This document shows, one piece after another, positions 5,247 through 12,928 of a stretch of 22,334 nt of DNA; position 1 is the stretch's first letter, and each line of letters starts with the position of its first letter. The translations under genes were made by a program, and so were the position numbers. The notes beneath the pieces are model-generated. The model saw nothing but the letters and a program-made list of their open reading frames with translations, was not told where the DNA came from and made no database searches. This DNA comes from Patescibacteria group bacterium. GTDB taxonomy: Bacteria; Patescibacteriota; Minisyncoccia; Phycocordibacterales; SBAW01. The stretch is from contig JAGWIT010000011.1 in assembly GCA_028866155.1 (NCBI GenBank), forward strand, positions 1 through 22,334, given 5' to 3'.

Positions 5247-7082
5247 TTATTCGCTTTTGACCATTTTGAGGAAAACCTCTTCGGGGATGTTGACCTTGCC
5301 GCGGCCCAGCATCTTTTTCTTGCCTTTCTTCTGCTTTTCGCGCAGCTTCATTTTGCGGGTGATGTCGCCGCCGTACATATGCTGGGTGACGTCTTTGGCT
5401 CTAGCCGAGAGGCTGCGCGAGGCGAGGATGCGCCCGAGCGCCTGGCCCTGGATTTTGGTAGTAAACATCTGCCGCGGCAAAATTTTATATAATTTCTCGA
5501 CCGCGGCGACGGCTTCGTCATAGGCGCGATGCTTGGCCACTATGCGGGTGAACGCGGGGACCGGCTCGTCGGCGACAAGAATGTCGAGCCGCGCGACATC
5601 CGCCTCACGCAATTCGCGCAGTTCATAGGAGATCGATGCGTAGCCGGATGAGGCGCTTTTTAATTTGTCGAAGAAGTTGCGCATTAGCTCGCGCAGGGGC
5701 ATGAGCACCTGTATCATCAGGCGACCTTCGGAGAAGGTTGCGGTCGATTCGACCAGCGCTTCATGCTCGTATAATTGCGGCATGAGTGCGCCGAGATACT
5801 CCGCGGGCACGAGTATCTCGGCGGAAACGAACGGCTCCCACACTTTGACTATTTCGCCGAATTCGGGGAAGAGCGACGGCGAATAAATCGTCTTGCGTTT
5901 GCCGTCGCGTGTCTCCACCTCATAGGTGATGCTCGGGGTGGTGACAATAAGCGCGAGGTTCGCTTCGCGCCGCAGGCGCTCGGTGACAATCTCCAAGTGG
6001 AGCATGCCGAGGAGCCCGCAACGAAACCCTCTGCCAAGCACTCCTGAGGACTCTTCTTCAAACGAGAGCGACGAATCCGACAAGCGCAAGCGCGTGAGCG
6101 ATTGGCGAAGCAGAGCGAAGTCGTCCTGCGACTCGGGGTACAGCGACGCCCACACGACCGGCTTTGGCTCGGCATAGCCCGAAAGCGGCTGAGTTTTTGA
6201 GGAGCGCGCGCGGATGGTGTCTCCGACGCGTGCGAAGCCCGGCTCTTTGATGCCGGTCACAATGTAGCCGATGGAGCCGCTCGCGAGATTCTCGGCCGGC
6301 GTCGGCTTTGGGGCAAAGATGCCAACCTCAAGCGCATTGAACTTTTTGTCGCTCGCGGCAAACTCCAAAGCATCGCCCTTTTTAATCTCGCCTTCGAACA
6401 TACGCAAATAGACTATGACGCCTTGATGGTCGGAGTATTGAAAGTCGAATATAAGTGCCCGAGGAAGTTCAGGAGAAGTTTGCTGGACATGAACGCCGAC
6501 GCCGTAGGCGGAGAGTGAATGGGAAGCAAACTTCTCCAGAACATTACTTGGCGGAGGGACACGTTCAATAATTTCATTAAGTAACGCCTCGACGCCCTCC
6601 CCTGTCCGGCCCGAGCACAGCAAAATCTCATCTTCAGAAATGTCGAGCAGTTTCGCCACTTGAGTTTTAACATCTTCAACCTGCGCCAGCGGCGAATCTA
6701 TTTTTGAAATGGCCGGCACAATAACAAGCCCCAGCTCGCGTGCGGTGCGCAGGGTCGTCAATGTCTGCGCCTGCACGCCCTGGGTCGCGTCAACCAGCAA
6801 GACCGCGCCTTCAACGGCGGTGAGCGCGCGCGAAACTTCGTATGAAAAGTCGATATGCCCGGGCGTGTCGATGAGATTTATCTCGTAGCCTTGGTAGCTC
6901 ATACGCACGGGCTGCATCTTTATCGTGATGCCGCGTTCTCTCTCCAGGTCCATCGAGTCCAAAACCTGCTCGCGCATCTTCCTCTTCTCAATAGTATGGG
7001 TCAGCTCCAAAAACCGGTCGGCCAAAGTCGACTTCCCGTGGTCAATATGGGCGATGATGGAGAAATTTCGTATCTGCTGCAC
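5247..7082 (-). CDS. lepA: Elongation factor 4 (LepA), ribosomal back-translocase GTPase
   Basis: A 611-residue translational GTPase, full family length. G1 is AHIDHGKS (11-18), G2 lies around GITIKMQ (51-57), G3 is DTPGH (72-76). G4 reads SKID (126-129), where the usual motif is NKID. Domain II and EF-G-like domains III and V follow, then the LepA-specific C-terminal domain (HMYGGDITRKMKLREKQK, KKKMLGRGKVNIPEEVF). The start is GTG 7082: an in-frame TAG lies 12 nt upstream, leaving no other option. The TGC-TAGATT box (7089-7096) predicts a transcript starting on this GTG. The gene follows murJ by 42 nt on the same strand. Identity is certain. The Asn-to-Ser change in G4 is the only oddity. 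Confidence 0.97.
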   Translation of the reverse strand: MQQIRNFSIIAHIDHGKSTLADRFLELTHTIEKRKMREQVLDSMDLERERGITIKMQPVRMSYQGYEINLIDTPGHIDFSYEVSRALTAVEGAVLLVDATQGVQAQTLTTLRTARELGLVIVPAISKIDSPLAQVEDVKTQVAKLLDISEDEILLCSGRTGEGVEALLNEIIERVPPPSNVLEKFASHSLSAYGVGVHVQQTSPELPRALIFDFQYSDHQGVIVYLRMFEGEIKKGDALEFAASDKKFNALEVGIFAPKPTPAENLASGSIGYIVTGIKEPGFARVGDTIRARSSKTQPLSGYAEPKPVVWASLYPESQDDFALLRQSLTRLRLSDSSLSFEEESSGVLGRGFRCGLLGMLHLEIVTERLRREANLALIVTTPSITYEVETRDGKRKTIYSPSLFPEFGEIVKVWEPFVSAEILVPAEYLGALMPQLYEHEALVESTATFSEGRLMIQVLMPLRELMRNFFDKLKSASSGYASISYELRELREADVARLDILVADEPVPAFTRIVAKHRAYDEAVAAVEKLYKILPRQMFTTKIQGQALGRILASRSLSARAKDVTQHMYGGDITRKMKLREKQKKGKKKMLGRGKVNIPEEVFLKMVKSE

Positions 7083-7088
7083 CGAACA

Positions 7089-7097
7089 AATCTAGCA
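7089..7097 (-). promoter_or_regulatory. Extended -10 of lepA (leaderless)
   Basis: Minus-strand TGCTAGATT. The hexamer TAGATT ends at 7089, 7 nt before the GTG start at 7082. No good -35 is seen. Confidence 0.5.
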
Positions 7098-7124
7098 TTT
7101 TTAAGTCCTAAAAACTACAGACAA

Positions 7125-8813
7125 CTAAGACGCGACTTCGGTGGGCTCGAGGGCTACTGGCGGGGTGTCTTGGAAGTGTCTTGTAAATGCTTGCCACGCT
7201 TCGGCAAGCTCTTGATTCTTAAGAAGCCAGAGCATGAATACCGCGACCAAGAGCCCGGCTAACCCTGCGCTCGCGCCCTGGGTGAACACGCCGAGTGTCG
7301 TGTTTATGTTGACCAGGTTGCCCGTGATGTCGAGGATGACGTAAGACGCGGCGCTGCCGATGACCGCCGCGCTAAAGCCTTGAAAGCTCAAACGCAAAAG
7401 CCTTGAGTGCGGGAGCGAGAAGTCGCGCAATATAAACGAAAAGCCGACAAAACACTGCGCGAGCGCCCCGAGCGTGTAGCCGAGCGCGAGCATGAGCACG
7501 GTCGTGCCGGGGATGTCCGAGACGCGCAGCAGAGACTCGATAAAATCGCGCAAAAAAGCGCTGCTGTGAAAGAGCGCGACAAGCCCGACCGCGCTTCCTA
7601 TGGACACCACGATGTCGATGACGCCGCGGTAAAGCGGTTTGCGGGTGTCGCCCGCCGCATAGTACGCACGCGCAATAAGGAGCGAGATGCTCTGCGCCGC
7701 GAGCGAGATGATAAACAGCGCAAGCGCCGCCGCAGTGAGTCGCGTTGCCGACCAGCTAAACGCGCCCGCGCCAAGAATGACGCGCACAAGCTGTGCGCGC
7801 AGAACGATGACGAACACCGTCGCGGGAATCGCCCAAAACAGCATGTGCCTCAGCGCCGCTTCGATGTGCTCGCCAAACTCCCGGCGTTTGCCTTGGGCGT
7901 AGAGCCTTGAGAGGGTCGGGAACGCCGCTACCGAGTAGGACACGCCGATGATGGTGAGCGGTACCGCCTGCAAGTTGAATGCAAAAGTGAACACGGCAAT
8001 AGAGCCGGGTGCTAAGAATGACGCGAGCGCGACGATGACCAACAGCGATATCTGCCCGGCCGCCAGAGCAAGCGTGCGCGGGACGCTGAGCATCAAAACT
8101 TCTTTGAGACGCTTCATCACTTTGCCGAGCGGCAAACGCGCCTCGCTCTTCTCGGAGAAGAAGAACGGCGCTTGAACGGCCATGTGCATCAAGGCACCGA
8201 GCACGACGCCCCAGCCGAGGCCCGCAATGCCGATGTGCGGATACAAAAACACCGCGCCGAAGATAATGCCGAGATTATAGAGCAGCGGCGATATTGAGTA
8301 GAGCACGAAGCGGTGCCGCAGCTGGGTGAGCGCGGAGAGCGTGTTGGATGCGCCCAGGAAGATCGGCTGCAAAAGCAGGATGCGGACAAGGAGGATCAAT
8401 TGCGCGTGCGATACCGGGTCGCTCGCGAACCCCGGTGCGATGAGGTCGACCAGCCCCGGGACAAAAAAGAACAGGACGCCGGCAACGACCCCCATGCCCG
8501 CGAAGAACACCAACAGCATGTCGCCGAGGAATGACACCATGAGGCCCTCCTCCTGCGTCTGCAGTCGCGACAAAACCGGCAGCAGCGCATACAGCGAGAG
8601 CAGCGACGCGACGGTCGCGAAGAGAAAGTCCGGTATACGAAACGCCGCGTAATAGAGGTCGAGCGTGTGGGATGCGCCGAACTGCGCAGCGAGGATGCGG
8701 TCGCGCAAAAGGGCGAGCACTTGCGAGAGAAGCGCGAAGCCGGCGAGCACATAGGCGGCTTCATGCATCCCCCGCACCTCTCGCCCCATTGCGGAGAAAA
8801 AACGGACCATCAT
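7125..8813 (-). CDS. murJ: Lipid II flippase MurJ (MviN family)
   Basis: A 562-residue polytopic membrane protein of the MOP superfamily that moves lipid II across the cytoplasmic membrane for peptidoglycan synthesis. The N terminus carries the family hallmark LLRDRILAAQFGASHTLDLY and FRIPDFLF, with the arginines and aspartates lining the central cavity. About 13-14 hydrophobic spans follow, and the TLSRLYAQGKRREF-type loop and RAYYAAGDT segment are typical. The C-terminal tail is short and soluble. Starts at ATG 8813 or the adjacent ATG 8810. A TAGAAT box ends 7 nt above 8813, so leaderless initiation at 8813 is preferred. It lies between the ligase-TPR gene and lepA on the same strand. Confident. 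Confidence 0.95.
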   Translation of the reverse strand: MMVRFFSAMGREVRGMHEAAYVLAGFALLSQVLALLRDRILAAQFGASHTLDLYYAAFRIPDFLFATVASLLSLYALLPVLSRLQTQEEGLMVSFLGDMLLVFFAGMGVVAGVLFFFVPGLVDLIAPGFASDPVSHAQLILLVRILLLQPIFLGASNTLSALTQLRHRFVLYSISPLLYNLGIIFGAVFLYPHIGIAGLGWGVVLGALMHMAVQAPFFFSEKSEARLPLGKVMKRLKEVLMLSVPRTLALAAGQISLLVIVALASFLAPGSIAVFTFAFNLQAVPLTIIGVSYSVAAFPTLSRLYAQGKRREFGEHIEAALRHMLFWAIPATVFVIVLRAQLVRVILGAGAFSWSATRLTAAALALFIISLAAQSISLLIARAYYAAGDTRKPLYRGVIDIVVSIGSAVGLVALFHSSAFLRDFIESLLRVSDIPGTTVLMLALGYTLGALAQCFVGFSFILRDFSLPHSRLLRLSFQGFSAAVIGSAASYVILDITGNLVNINTTLGVFTQGASAGLAGLLVAVFMLWLLKNQELAEAWQAFTRHFQDTPPVALEPTEVAS

Positions 8814-8819
8814 GGACCC

Positions 8820-8825
8820 ATTCTA
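8820..8825 (-). promoter_or_regulatory. -10 box of murJ (leaderless)
   Basis: Minus-strand TAGAAT. The predicted start 7 nt below is 8813, the murJ ATG. The -35 is poor. Confidence 0.5.
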
Positions 8826-8862
8826 CCAAAAAACCCTTGATTCGGAAGCTTCTTGCGGCTCT

Positions 8863-11196
8863 CTATTGGGAGATAGGCGCGGTCGTCCTGTCCTGCGGCT
8901 TAGAGGTCACCGGCGGCTGAGCCCCCGCGAACGGCTGCTTGCCCGAGGTCAAGTTGCCGAGGATGAGTTCGACTTCGCTGTTGCCGGGATTACTCTTGTT
9001 GAGCGCTTGGAACTGCGCGATGGCATCAGGCACATCGCCGAGGATGTAGTCGGAGAGGCCGAGGAAGTACTGCGCGTTGGCATAATCGGGCTGTATCGCG
9101 ACCGCTTGCTTGAGCGCGGCTGCCGCATCCTTCGCATCGCCATTTGAGTAGTAGAGCAGCCCGAGCTCGAACCATATTGGCGCCACGCCCGGCGCGGTTT
9201 GAGCGGCGGCAGTCGCCGCTTTTATCGCGCTCGGGATATCCTTGTTGGCGACGTCGAGCTGGACGACGAGCAATATCGCGTCGGTATAGTTTGATTTGAG
9301 CGTAAGCGCTTTTTTAAGGAAGACCGTAGTGTCCGCCGCATCGTTATTGCCCGCGGCCAGCCGCGCCATCGCGAGCGGTATCGCCGGGTTGGTCGGGTTT
9401 TGAGCTTGCGCCGCGAGATAGGTCTGCGCCGCGGTCTGTGCCGCGCCTTGGACGCTCAGCGTTGAGAGATAGTCGTAGACCTGCGCGAGCGCGAGCGTCG
9501 GGCGGTAATCGTGAGGGTTAAGTGCTTCGGCGGACTGGCCCGCGGCTATCGCCGCTTGCACGGTGCTTGAGAACTCCTGCTGTAACTGCGCCGTGGGTGT
9601 TGAAGTCGCGGATGCCAGCTGCTGCAGTTTTGCCGATTGCGCGGCCAAGACCGCGCGCAGGGCGTCGCCGTTCTTCTCTATGCCGGCGGCGCGCGACGCT
9701 TCGGAAAGAGCATCATTACTATTACCGTCGCTAAGCGACTGGGCCGATGCGCCGGCGTACGCTTCGACAACAAGCCGGCGGCTAATGGCGAACGCGCTCC
9801 ATAGCGACACCGCGACGAGCACGACTATCGCAGCAATCGCCGCAAGCTGGCCCAAGCGCGAGCGGTACTCCGTCTCAACGCTCGACTGCCCCTGCCGCCA
9901 CAAAAACCCGAACGCCGCGCCTGAAAACACGAACGCCAAGAGAATGATGTTTTGGCTCGGCACATATAGGAGTATAGACGCGAGCAAAAAGAGGCTTGCG
10001 ATGCCGAAGGTCGTTGCGACTATCTTGTCTTCGCGGTTAAGCACGCCCAATCGAACCACGCGCACCAGCGCTGCGAGCACCAAGAAGAGCGGCATGAGCC
10101 ACGCCAAGATGCCGAGGAAGCCCACCGTGCCGAGCGCGGTAATGAACGTCGAGAAACCGACGTTGAAGTCGAGGCTCCAAAATGCCGACTGGTTGACCTC
10201 GGCGGGCTTGTTGAGGAGCCACTCCTGCCCAAAGGTGTTGGGGCCGGTGCCGACAAGCACGCGCTCAAAAGAACCTCCTCGCGCGGCGTTGATGATGTCG
10301 AGTGTCGAGGAGTACGAGGGCCGCACTTCGAGCGATGAGACCGGGAAGAGGCTCGTGAGCCCCGTGTTGAAGGTCGAGCCGAAGAAGAGAAACAACACCG
10401 ATACAACGGCCGCGACGAGCGCGAACCACGGGATGCGAGTGACCCATGTTTGCATCGACTCGGTAGGCTCCTGCCGCTGTATGATGAAGCGCACTATCGC
10501 CAGCACGATGGAGAATCCGAGCACCAAGCCCCACACGAGCGGGAAGTTGATGATGCCCAGAAGCGCGCCTAAGACCGCGAGAAGGAGCCCTGTGACGAGC
10601 TTCCACAGGTTCGACATCTGCATCAGCTCGACGCGCACCAAAAAGAGCATGCTGAGCAATCCGACCAACATGCCGAGGTCGTTCCATTTGCCTACCAGGT
10701 TGACCGAGCGGTTGGCAAACGTCGCAAGCGGGATAGCCGACGAACCGAACACGATTGAGATGCACTGGAAGACCGCTGCAACAATGAGCGCCCAAAATAC
10801 GACCATGAGAAGGAACCGTGCGGTACGCAAAGTGCGGAAGTACGCAAACGACATGATGAATGCCAGCGCCGCGAGCGTGACAAAGAGGATTGTGTCGGTC
10901 TCGACGCCAAAGCCGGTAAACGCGACCGAGCGGTCAACAGAGAAGAGCGCCGAGACAAGATAACTCAGCGGCAAAAGCGCCACCAAAAGCGCCGCATAAA
11001 ACCCATGACTGCGCACGACCTCGCGCACGCCCCTGCCCCACACGAGAAGGATGACGGCAACAGCTAAGAACAAAGCGAACACCGTCACTTTTGCTAATTG
11101 GAACGGGAACCATGCGGTTGGGATGACAAGCACCAGCGCGAGAACAATACCCGCGAGGTACAAGCCTCTCGACCACGAGAGAAGCTTCGAATACAT
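8863..11196 (-). CDS. O-antigen ligase-like (WaaL/Wzy) membrane protein with C-terminal TPR domain
   Basis: A 777-residue protein. Residues 1-470 form about 12 membrane helices with the ligase/polymerase layout: a WNDLG loop, then a large external loop near 295-335 with VGTGPNTFGQEW, the Wzy_C-like signature, and NVGFSTFITALGTVGF after it. Residues about 480-760 are an Ala-rich soluble domain of TPR-type helices (GLLYYSNGDAKDAAAALKQA, then a unit ending FLGLSDYILGDVPDAIAQF). It probably transfers or polymerises a surface glycan, with the TPR part binding partners. The start chosen is ATG 11196. A TTG at 11214 is possible. Neither has a ribosome site. A TATAGA box (11267-11272) and a 7-bp leader hairpin (11233-11251) lie upstream. 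Fusions of this type are common in CPR genomes. The substrate is unknown. Confidence 0.88.
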   Translation of the reverse strand: MYSKLLSWSRGLYLAGIVLALVLVIPTAWFPFQLAKVTVFALFLAVAVILLVWGRGVREVVRSHGFYAALLVALLPLSYLVSALFSVDRSVAFTGFGVETDTILFVTLAALAFIMSFAYFRTLRTARFLLMVVFWALIVAAVFQCISIVFGSSAIPLATFANRSVNLVGKWNDLGMLVGLLSMLFLVRVELMQMSNLWKLVTGLLLAVLGALLGIINFPLVWGLVLGFSIVLAIVRFIIQRQEPTESMQTWVTRIPWFALVAAVVSVLFLFFGSTFNTGLTSLFPVSSLEVRPSYSSTLDIINAARGGSFERVLVGTGPNTFGQEWLLNKPAEVNQSAFWSLDFNVGFSTFITALGTVGFLGILAWLMPLFLVLAALVRVVRLGVLNREDKIVATTFGIASLFLLASILLYVPSQNIILLAFVFSGAAFGFLWRQGQSSVETEYRSRLGQLAAIAAIVVLVAVSLWSAFAISRRLVVEAYAGASAQSLSDGNSNDALSEASRAAGIEKNGDALRAVLAAQSAKLQQLASATSTPTAQLQQEFSSTVQAAIAAGQSAEALNPHDYRPTLALAQVYDYLSTLSVQGAAQTAAQTYLAAQAQNPTNPAIPLAMARLAAGNNDAADTTVFLKKALTLKSNYTDAILLVVQLDVANKDIPSAIKAATAAAQTAPGVAPIWFELGLLYYSNGDAKDAAAALKQAVAIQPDYANAQYFLGLSDYILGDVPDAIAQFQALNKSNPGNSEVELILGNLTSGKQPFAGAQPPVTSKPQDRTTAPISQ

Positions 11197-11313
11197 ATTC
11201 GATTCGATTAACAATTAATCGCTAGCTATGTGAGGGGTTGACGAAACCCCTGTTGTAGACCAGCCATCTATAAGTGTACCGTGGATTTTGGGGCGTAAAG
11301 CCGGGGGGGTGTG

Positions 11314-11350
11314 GAAAAAAAGCAAAGAGCCTCCTTTAGGGAGGCTCTTT
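11314..11350 (-). terminator. Intrinsic terminator of rnpB
   Basis: An 11-bp perfect stem AAAGAGCCTCC/GGAGGCTCTTT (11324-11334 with 11340-11350), loop of 5 nt, followed on the minus strand by GCTTTTTTT. It lies just 3' of the RNase P RNA. Confidence 0.92.
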
Positions 11351-11356
11351 ACATCT

Positions 11357-11675
11357 AGCGCGCGCGTCTTTAAGCCGAATTCTGTCCAGCCTGCCTTTCG
11401 GCAAGCCTGAGTAACAATTTATCTGGGCCTTTGATCACTCGAAAGCTCAAGCGGCACTCCCTACTTCGCTAAAGCTACGTCGGGCACGGCCTTGCACTCG
11501 GGTAAGGATTTTGCCGTTTCACTCCCACTAAAGGGATTCGTCACTGTTCGCACCTCTTGCGCCCGCCAGGAGCGCACGACAGGGGTTACCTGCTACCCTT
11601 CTCCGACCCTCGCGAGCCGGTAGTGTTCGGACTTTCCTCCCCCACCTTTCGGTGAGAGCTGCTACTCAACGCGCT
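11357..11675 (-). ncRNA. rnpB: RNase P RNA, type A-like
   Basis: The catalytic RNA of tRNA 5' maturation, about 319 nt. Conserved signatures on the minus strand: GGGGAGGAAAGTCCGAAC near the 5' end, GCGAACAGTGACG and GTGAAACGGCAAA in the core, GATAAATTGTTACTC, and the 3' hallmark GACAGAATTCGGCTTA. The ends are set by the P1 pairing AGCGCG with CGCGCT, by an extended -10 box 7 nt upstream of 11675 and by the terminator downstream. All conserved core elements I looked for are present. Confidence 0.97.
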
Positions 11676-11681
11676 GGGCGC

Positions 11682-11690
11682 ATTATAGCA
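11682..11690 (-). promoter_or_regulatory. Extended -10 promoter of rnpB
   Basis: Minus-strand TGCTATAAT with perfect hexamer TATAAT (11682-11687). The start is predicted at 11675. The upstream part of the promoter lies inside the end of the DUF192 gene. Confidence 0.8.
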
Positions 11691-11692
11691 CA

Positions 11693-12181
11693 CTATTGTC
11701 CTATGTGCATGATGCTCCCTGCAACAATCCCGTTCTCTGCGGCAAAGCCGGCGGGAACTTCGAGCACATACTTGGCCGGTTTTGAGGGATAAAACACCTG
11801 CGACGCTTGTGGGTTCGAGGCGTTGTACGAGCCGGGTGTGGCATCCTGCGTTATCGACACCACCGTGCCGCTTTGGTCGGCCCAAATCATGTCGAGGCTA
11901 AACTGCATATCCTTCATCCAAAAACCGGGCATCCCCGCTTGGTCAAAAATAAACAGCATACCGTGCCCCGGCAATAGCGATGTGCGGTCCGACAGACCCT
12001 GCTCGCGCTCGGCATCGGTGTCGGCAACTTCAACAACGAGGCTTGTAGTACCCAGCGTCACGGCAGCGGTGGTCAAGCCGGGGTTAGGAGTATTTGTGGC
12101 CATAGGCCGGTACTGTAACACATACGCAACAAATGCCAGACATATCAGCAACAAACCAATAGCGAACACTCTTATTCTCAT
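11693..12181 (-). CDS. DUF192 family protein, membrane-anchored or exported
   Basis: 162 residues. An N-terminal hydrophobic helix (about 4-22, VFAIGLLLICLAFVAYVL) anchors or exports it, and the DUF192 beta barrel spans about 40-160. Family landmarks are all visible: ADTDAEREQGLSDRTSLLPG, GMLFIFDQAG, FWMKDMQFSLDMIWAD, VFYPSKPAKYVLEVPAGFA. The family has no settled biochemical function. The ATG at 12181 overlaps the stop of the upstream GlpM-like frame (ATGA), so translation is probably coupled. The stop at 11693 falls within the rnpB promoter region. Family certain, role unknown. Confidence 0.93.
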   Translation of the reverse strand: MRIRVFAIGLLLICLAFVAYVLQYRPMATNTPNPGLTTAAVTLGTTSLVVEVADTDAEREQGLSDRTSLLPGHGMLFIFDQAGMPGFWMKDMQFSLDMIWADQSGTVVSITQDATPGSYNASNPQASQVFYPSKPAKYVLEVPAGFAAENGIVAGSIMHIGQ

Positions 12182-12361
12182 ACTATTTTTTTTCTTAGGG
12201 CGATTCCGCCGCGCGACTCACCCATGAAAAGATAGACGATGAGGGTAAACATCGGCATGAGCGTCGCCAGCCCGGAGAGTGCGCGCCACCCGCTTTGCTC
12301 AAACAGGACAATAGCGGTGGTGACGACTCCGCCCGCCAGGAAAAATAAGAATATTTATCAT
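12178..12361 (-). pseudogene. GlpM/DUF3147-like membrane protein, frameshifted and short
   Basis: Minus-strand frame ending TGA (12178-12180) encodes VVTTAIVLFEQSGWRALSGL, then ATLMPMFTLIVYLFMGESRG, then GIALRKKIV. This matches the N-terminal half of the GlpM/DUF3147 family, whose usual pattern is two helices around GL-P-FP-F-L and SERG-EALR. The frame has no start of its own: stops lie just before ATATTC. The ATG at 12361, placed 7 nt below a TATAAT box, is in another frame. Removing one T from the T5 run (plus-strand A5, 12341-12345) joins them into a 59-residue protein. Family members are about twice as long, so the C-terminal half is also missing. Either a decaying gene, a slippage-dependent gene or a sequencing error. 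Confidence 0.6.
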
Positions 12362-12367
12362 GCCTTT

Positions 12368-12373
12368 ATTATA
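12368..12373 (-). promoter_or_regulatory. -10 box upstream of the GlpM-like/DUF192 pair
   Basis: Minus-strand TATAAT. The predicted start 7 nt below is 12361, the first base of the GlpM-like ATG. It probably also drives the coupled DUF192 gene. Confidence 0.6.
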
Positions 12374-12434
12374 TATGGTAAAGAAAAAGCGCCGTCAGGA
12401 ATCCCGGGCGACGCTTGCAAGAAGGCCGAAACAT

Positions 12435-12770
12435 TCAGCACACGGTGACCCACATGCCCAAATTAGGGTCATATCGAAGACACGGGTCGTCGTAGCTGTC
12501 TCCATAGTCACCGTATCCATAGAAGCCCATGCCCCCATCGTAATAGCTGCCGTATCCTCCGTATCCGCCATATCCTCCGCGGCCAAAGAAGCCTCTGTGC
12601 ATTCCCATGCCGCCGAAGTGGCCGCCGCCGAAGTGGCCGCCAAAGTGGCCGCCGCCTCCGCCGAAGCCTCCATGTCCCCCGCCGCCAAAACCGTGCCCGC
12701 CTGCTTGCGAGACATTGGGAGTCATTAGAAAGAAAGCCGCGATTACGGCACAAAAGAGCGTTCGCGTCAT
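12435..12770 (-). CDS. Secreted glycine/aromatic-rich repeat protein
   Basis: 111 residues. A clean signal peptide (MTRTLFCAVIAAFFLMTPNV, cleavage expected after SQA at about residue 23) precedes a low-complexity domain: Gly-His-Phe repeats (GGGHFGGHFGGGHFGG, about 24-60), then Gly-Tyr repeats (GGYGGYGGYGSYY, about 65-90). The C terminus is DDPCLRYDPNLGMWVTVC, with two cysteines that could form a disulfide. Unlike most neighbours it has a strong ribosome site (AAGGAG, 8 nt before the ATG). Such glycine-rich exported proteins may be structural, adhesive or metal-binding through histidines. Function is not assigned. Export is confident. Confidence 0.8.
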   Translation of the reverse strand: MTRTLFCAVIAAFFLMTPNVSQAGGHGFGGGGHGGFGGGGGHFGGHFGGGHFGGMGMHRGFFGRGGYGGYGGYGSYYDGGMGFYGYGDYGDSYDDPCLRYDPNLGMWVTVC

Positions 12771-12821
12771 GACCTAGCTCCTTGAGTTGGGGAGGAATTC
12801 TCCCTCGTTACAGCTGAGCCG

Positions 12822-12849
12822 ATGATAGCAGGTGGTTTTTAAAATACAA
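12822..12849 (-). promoter_or_regulatory. Promoter of the glycine-rich protein gene
   Basis: TTGTAT (12844-12849), 16 nt, extended -10 TGCTATCAT (12822-12830) on the minus strand. The leader of about 45 nt contains a GGGAG-AATTC-CTCCC hairpin upstream of the ribosome site. Confidence 0.6.
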
Positions 12850-12928
12850 TGGGGCTCTCTATAGACGAGTCCGTTGTGTTTCGAATCCTTGAGGTCTTTT
12901 TGCCCGGACGTTTTAAAGAAAAGTGCGA

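Noticed and set aside
9563..10963. Long 466-aa plus-strand open frame
   Set aside because: It is antisense to the ligase-TPR gene, low in hydrophobic structure and rich in Arg/Ser/Thr, as expected for a shadow frame in GC-rich sequence.
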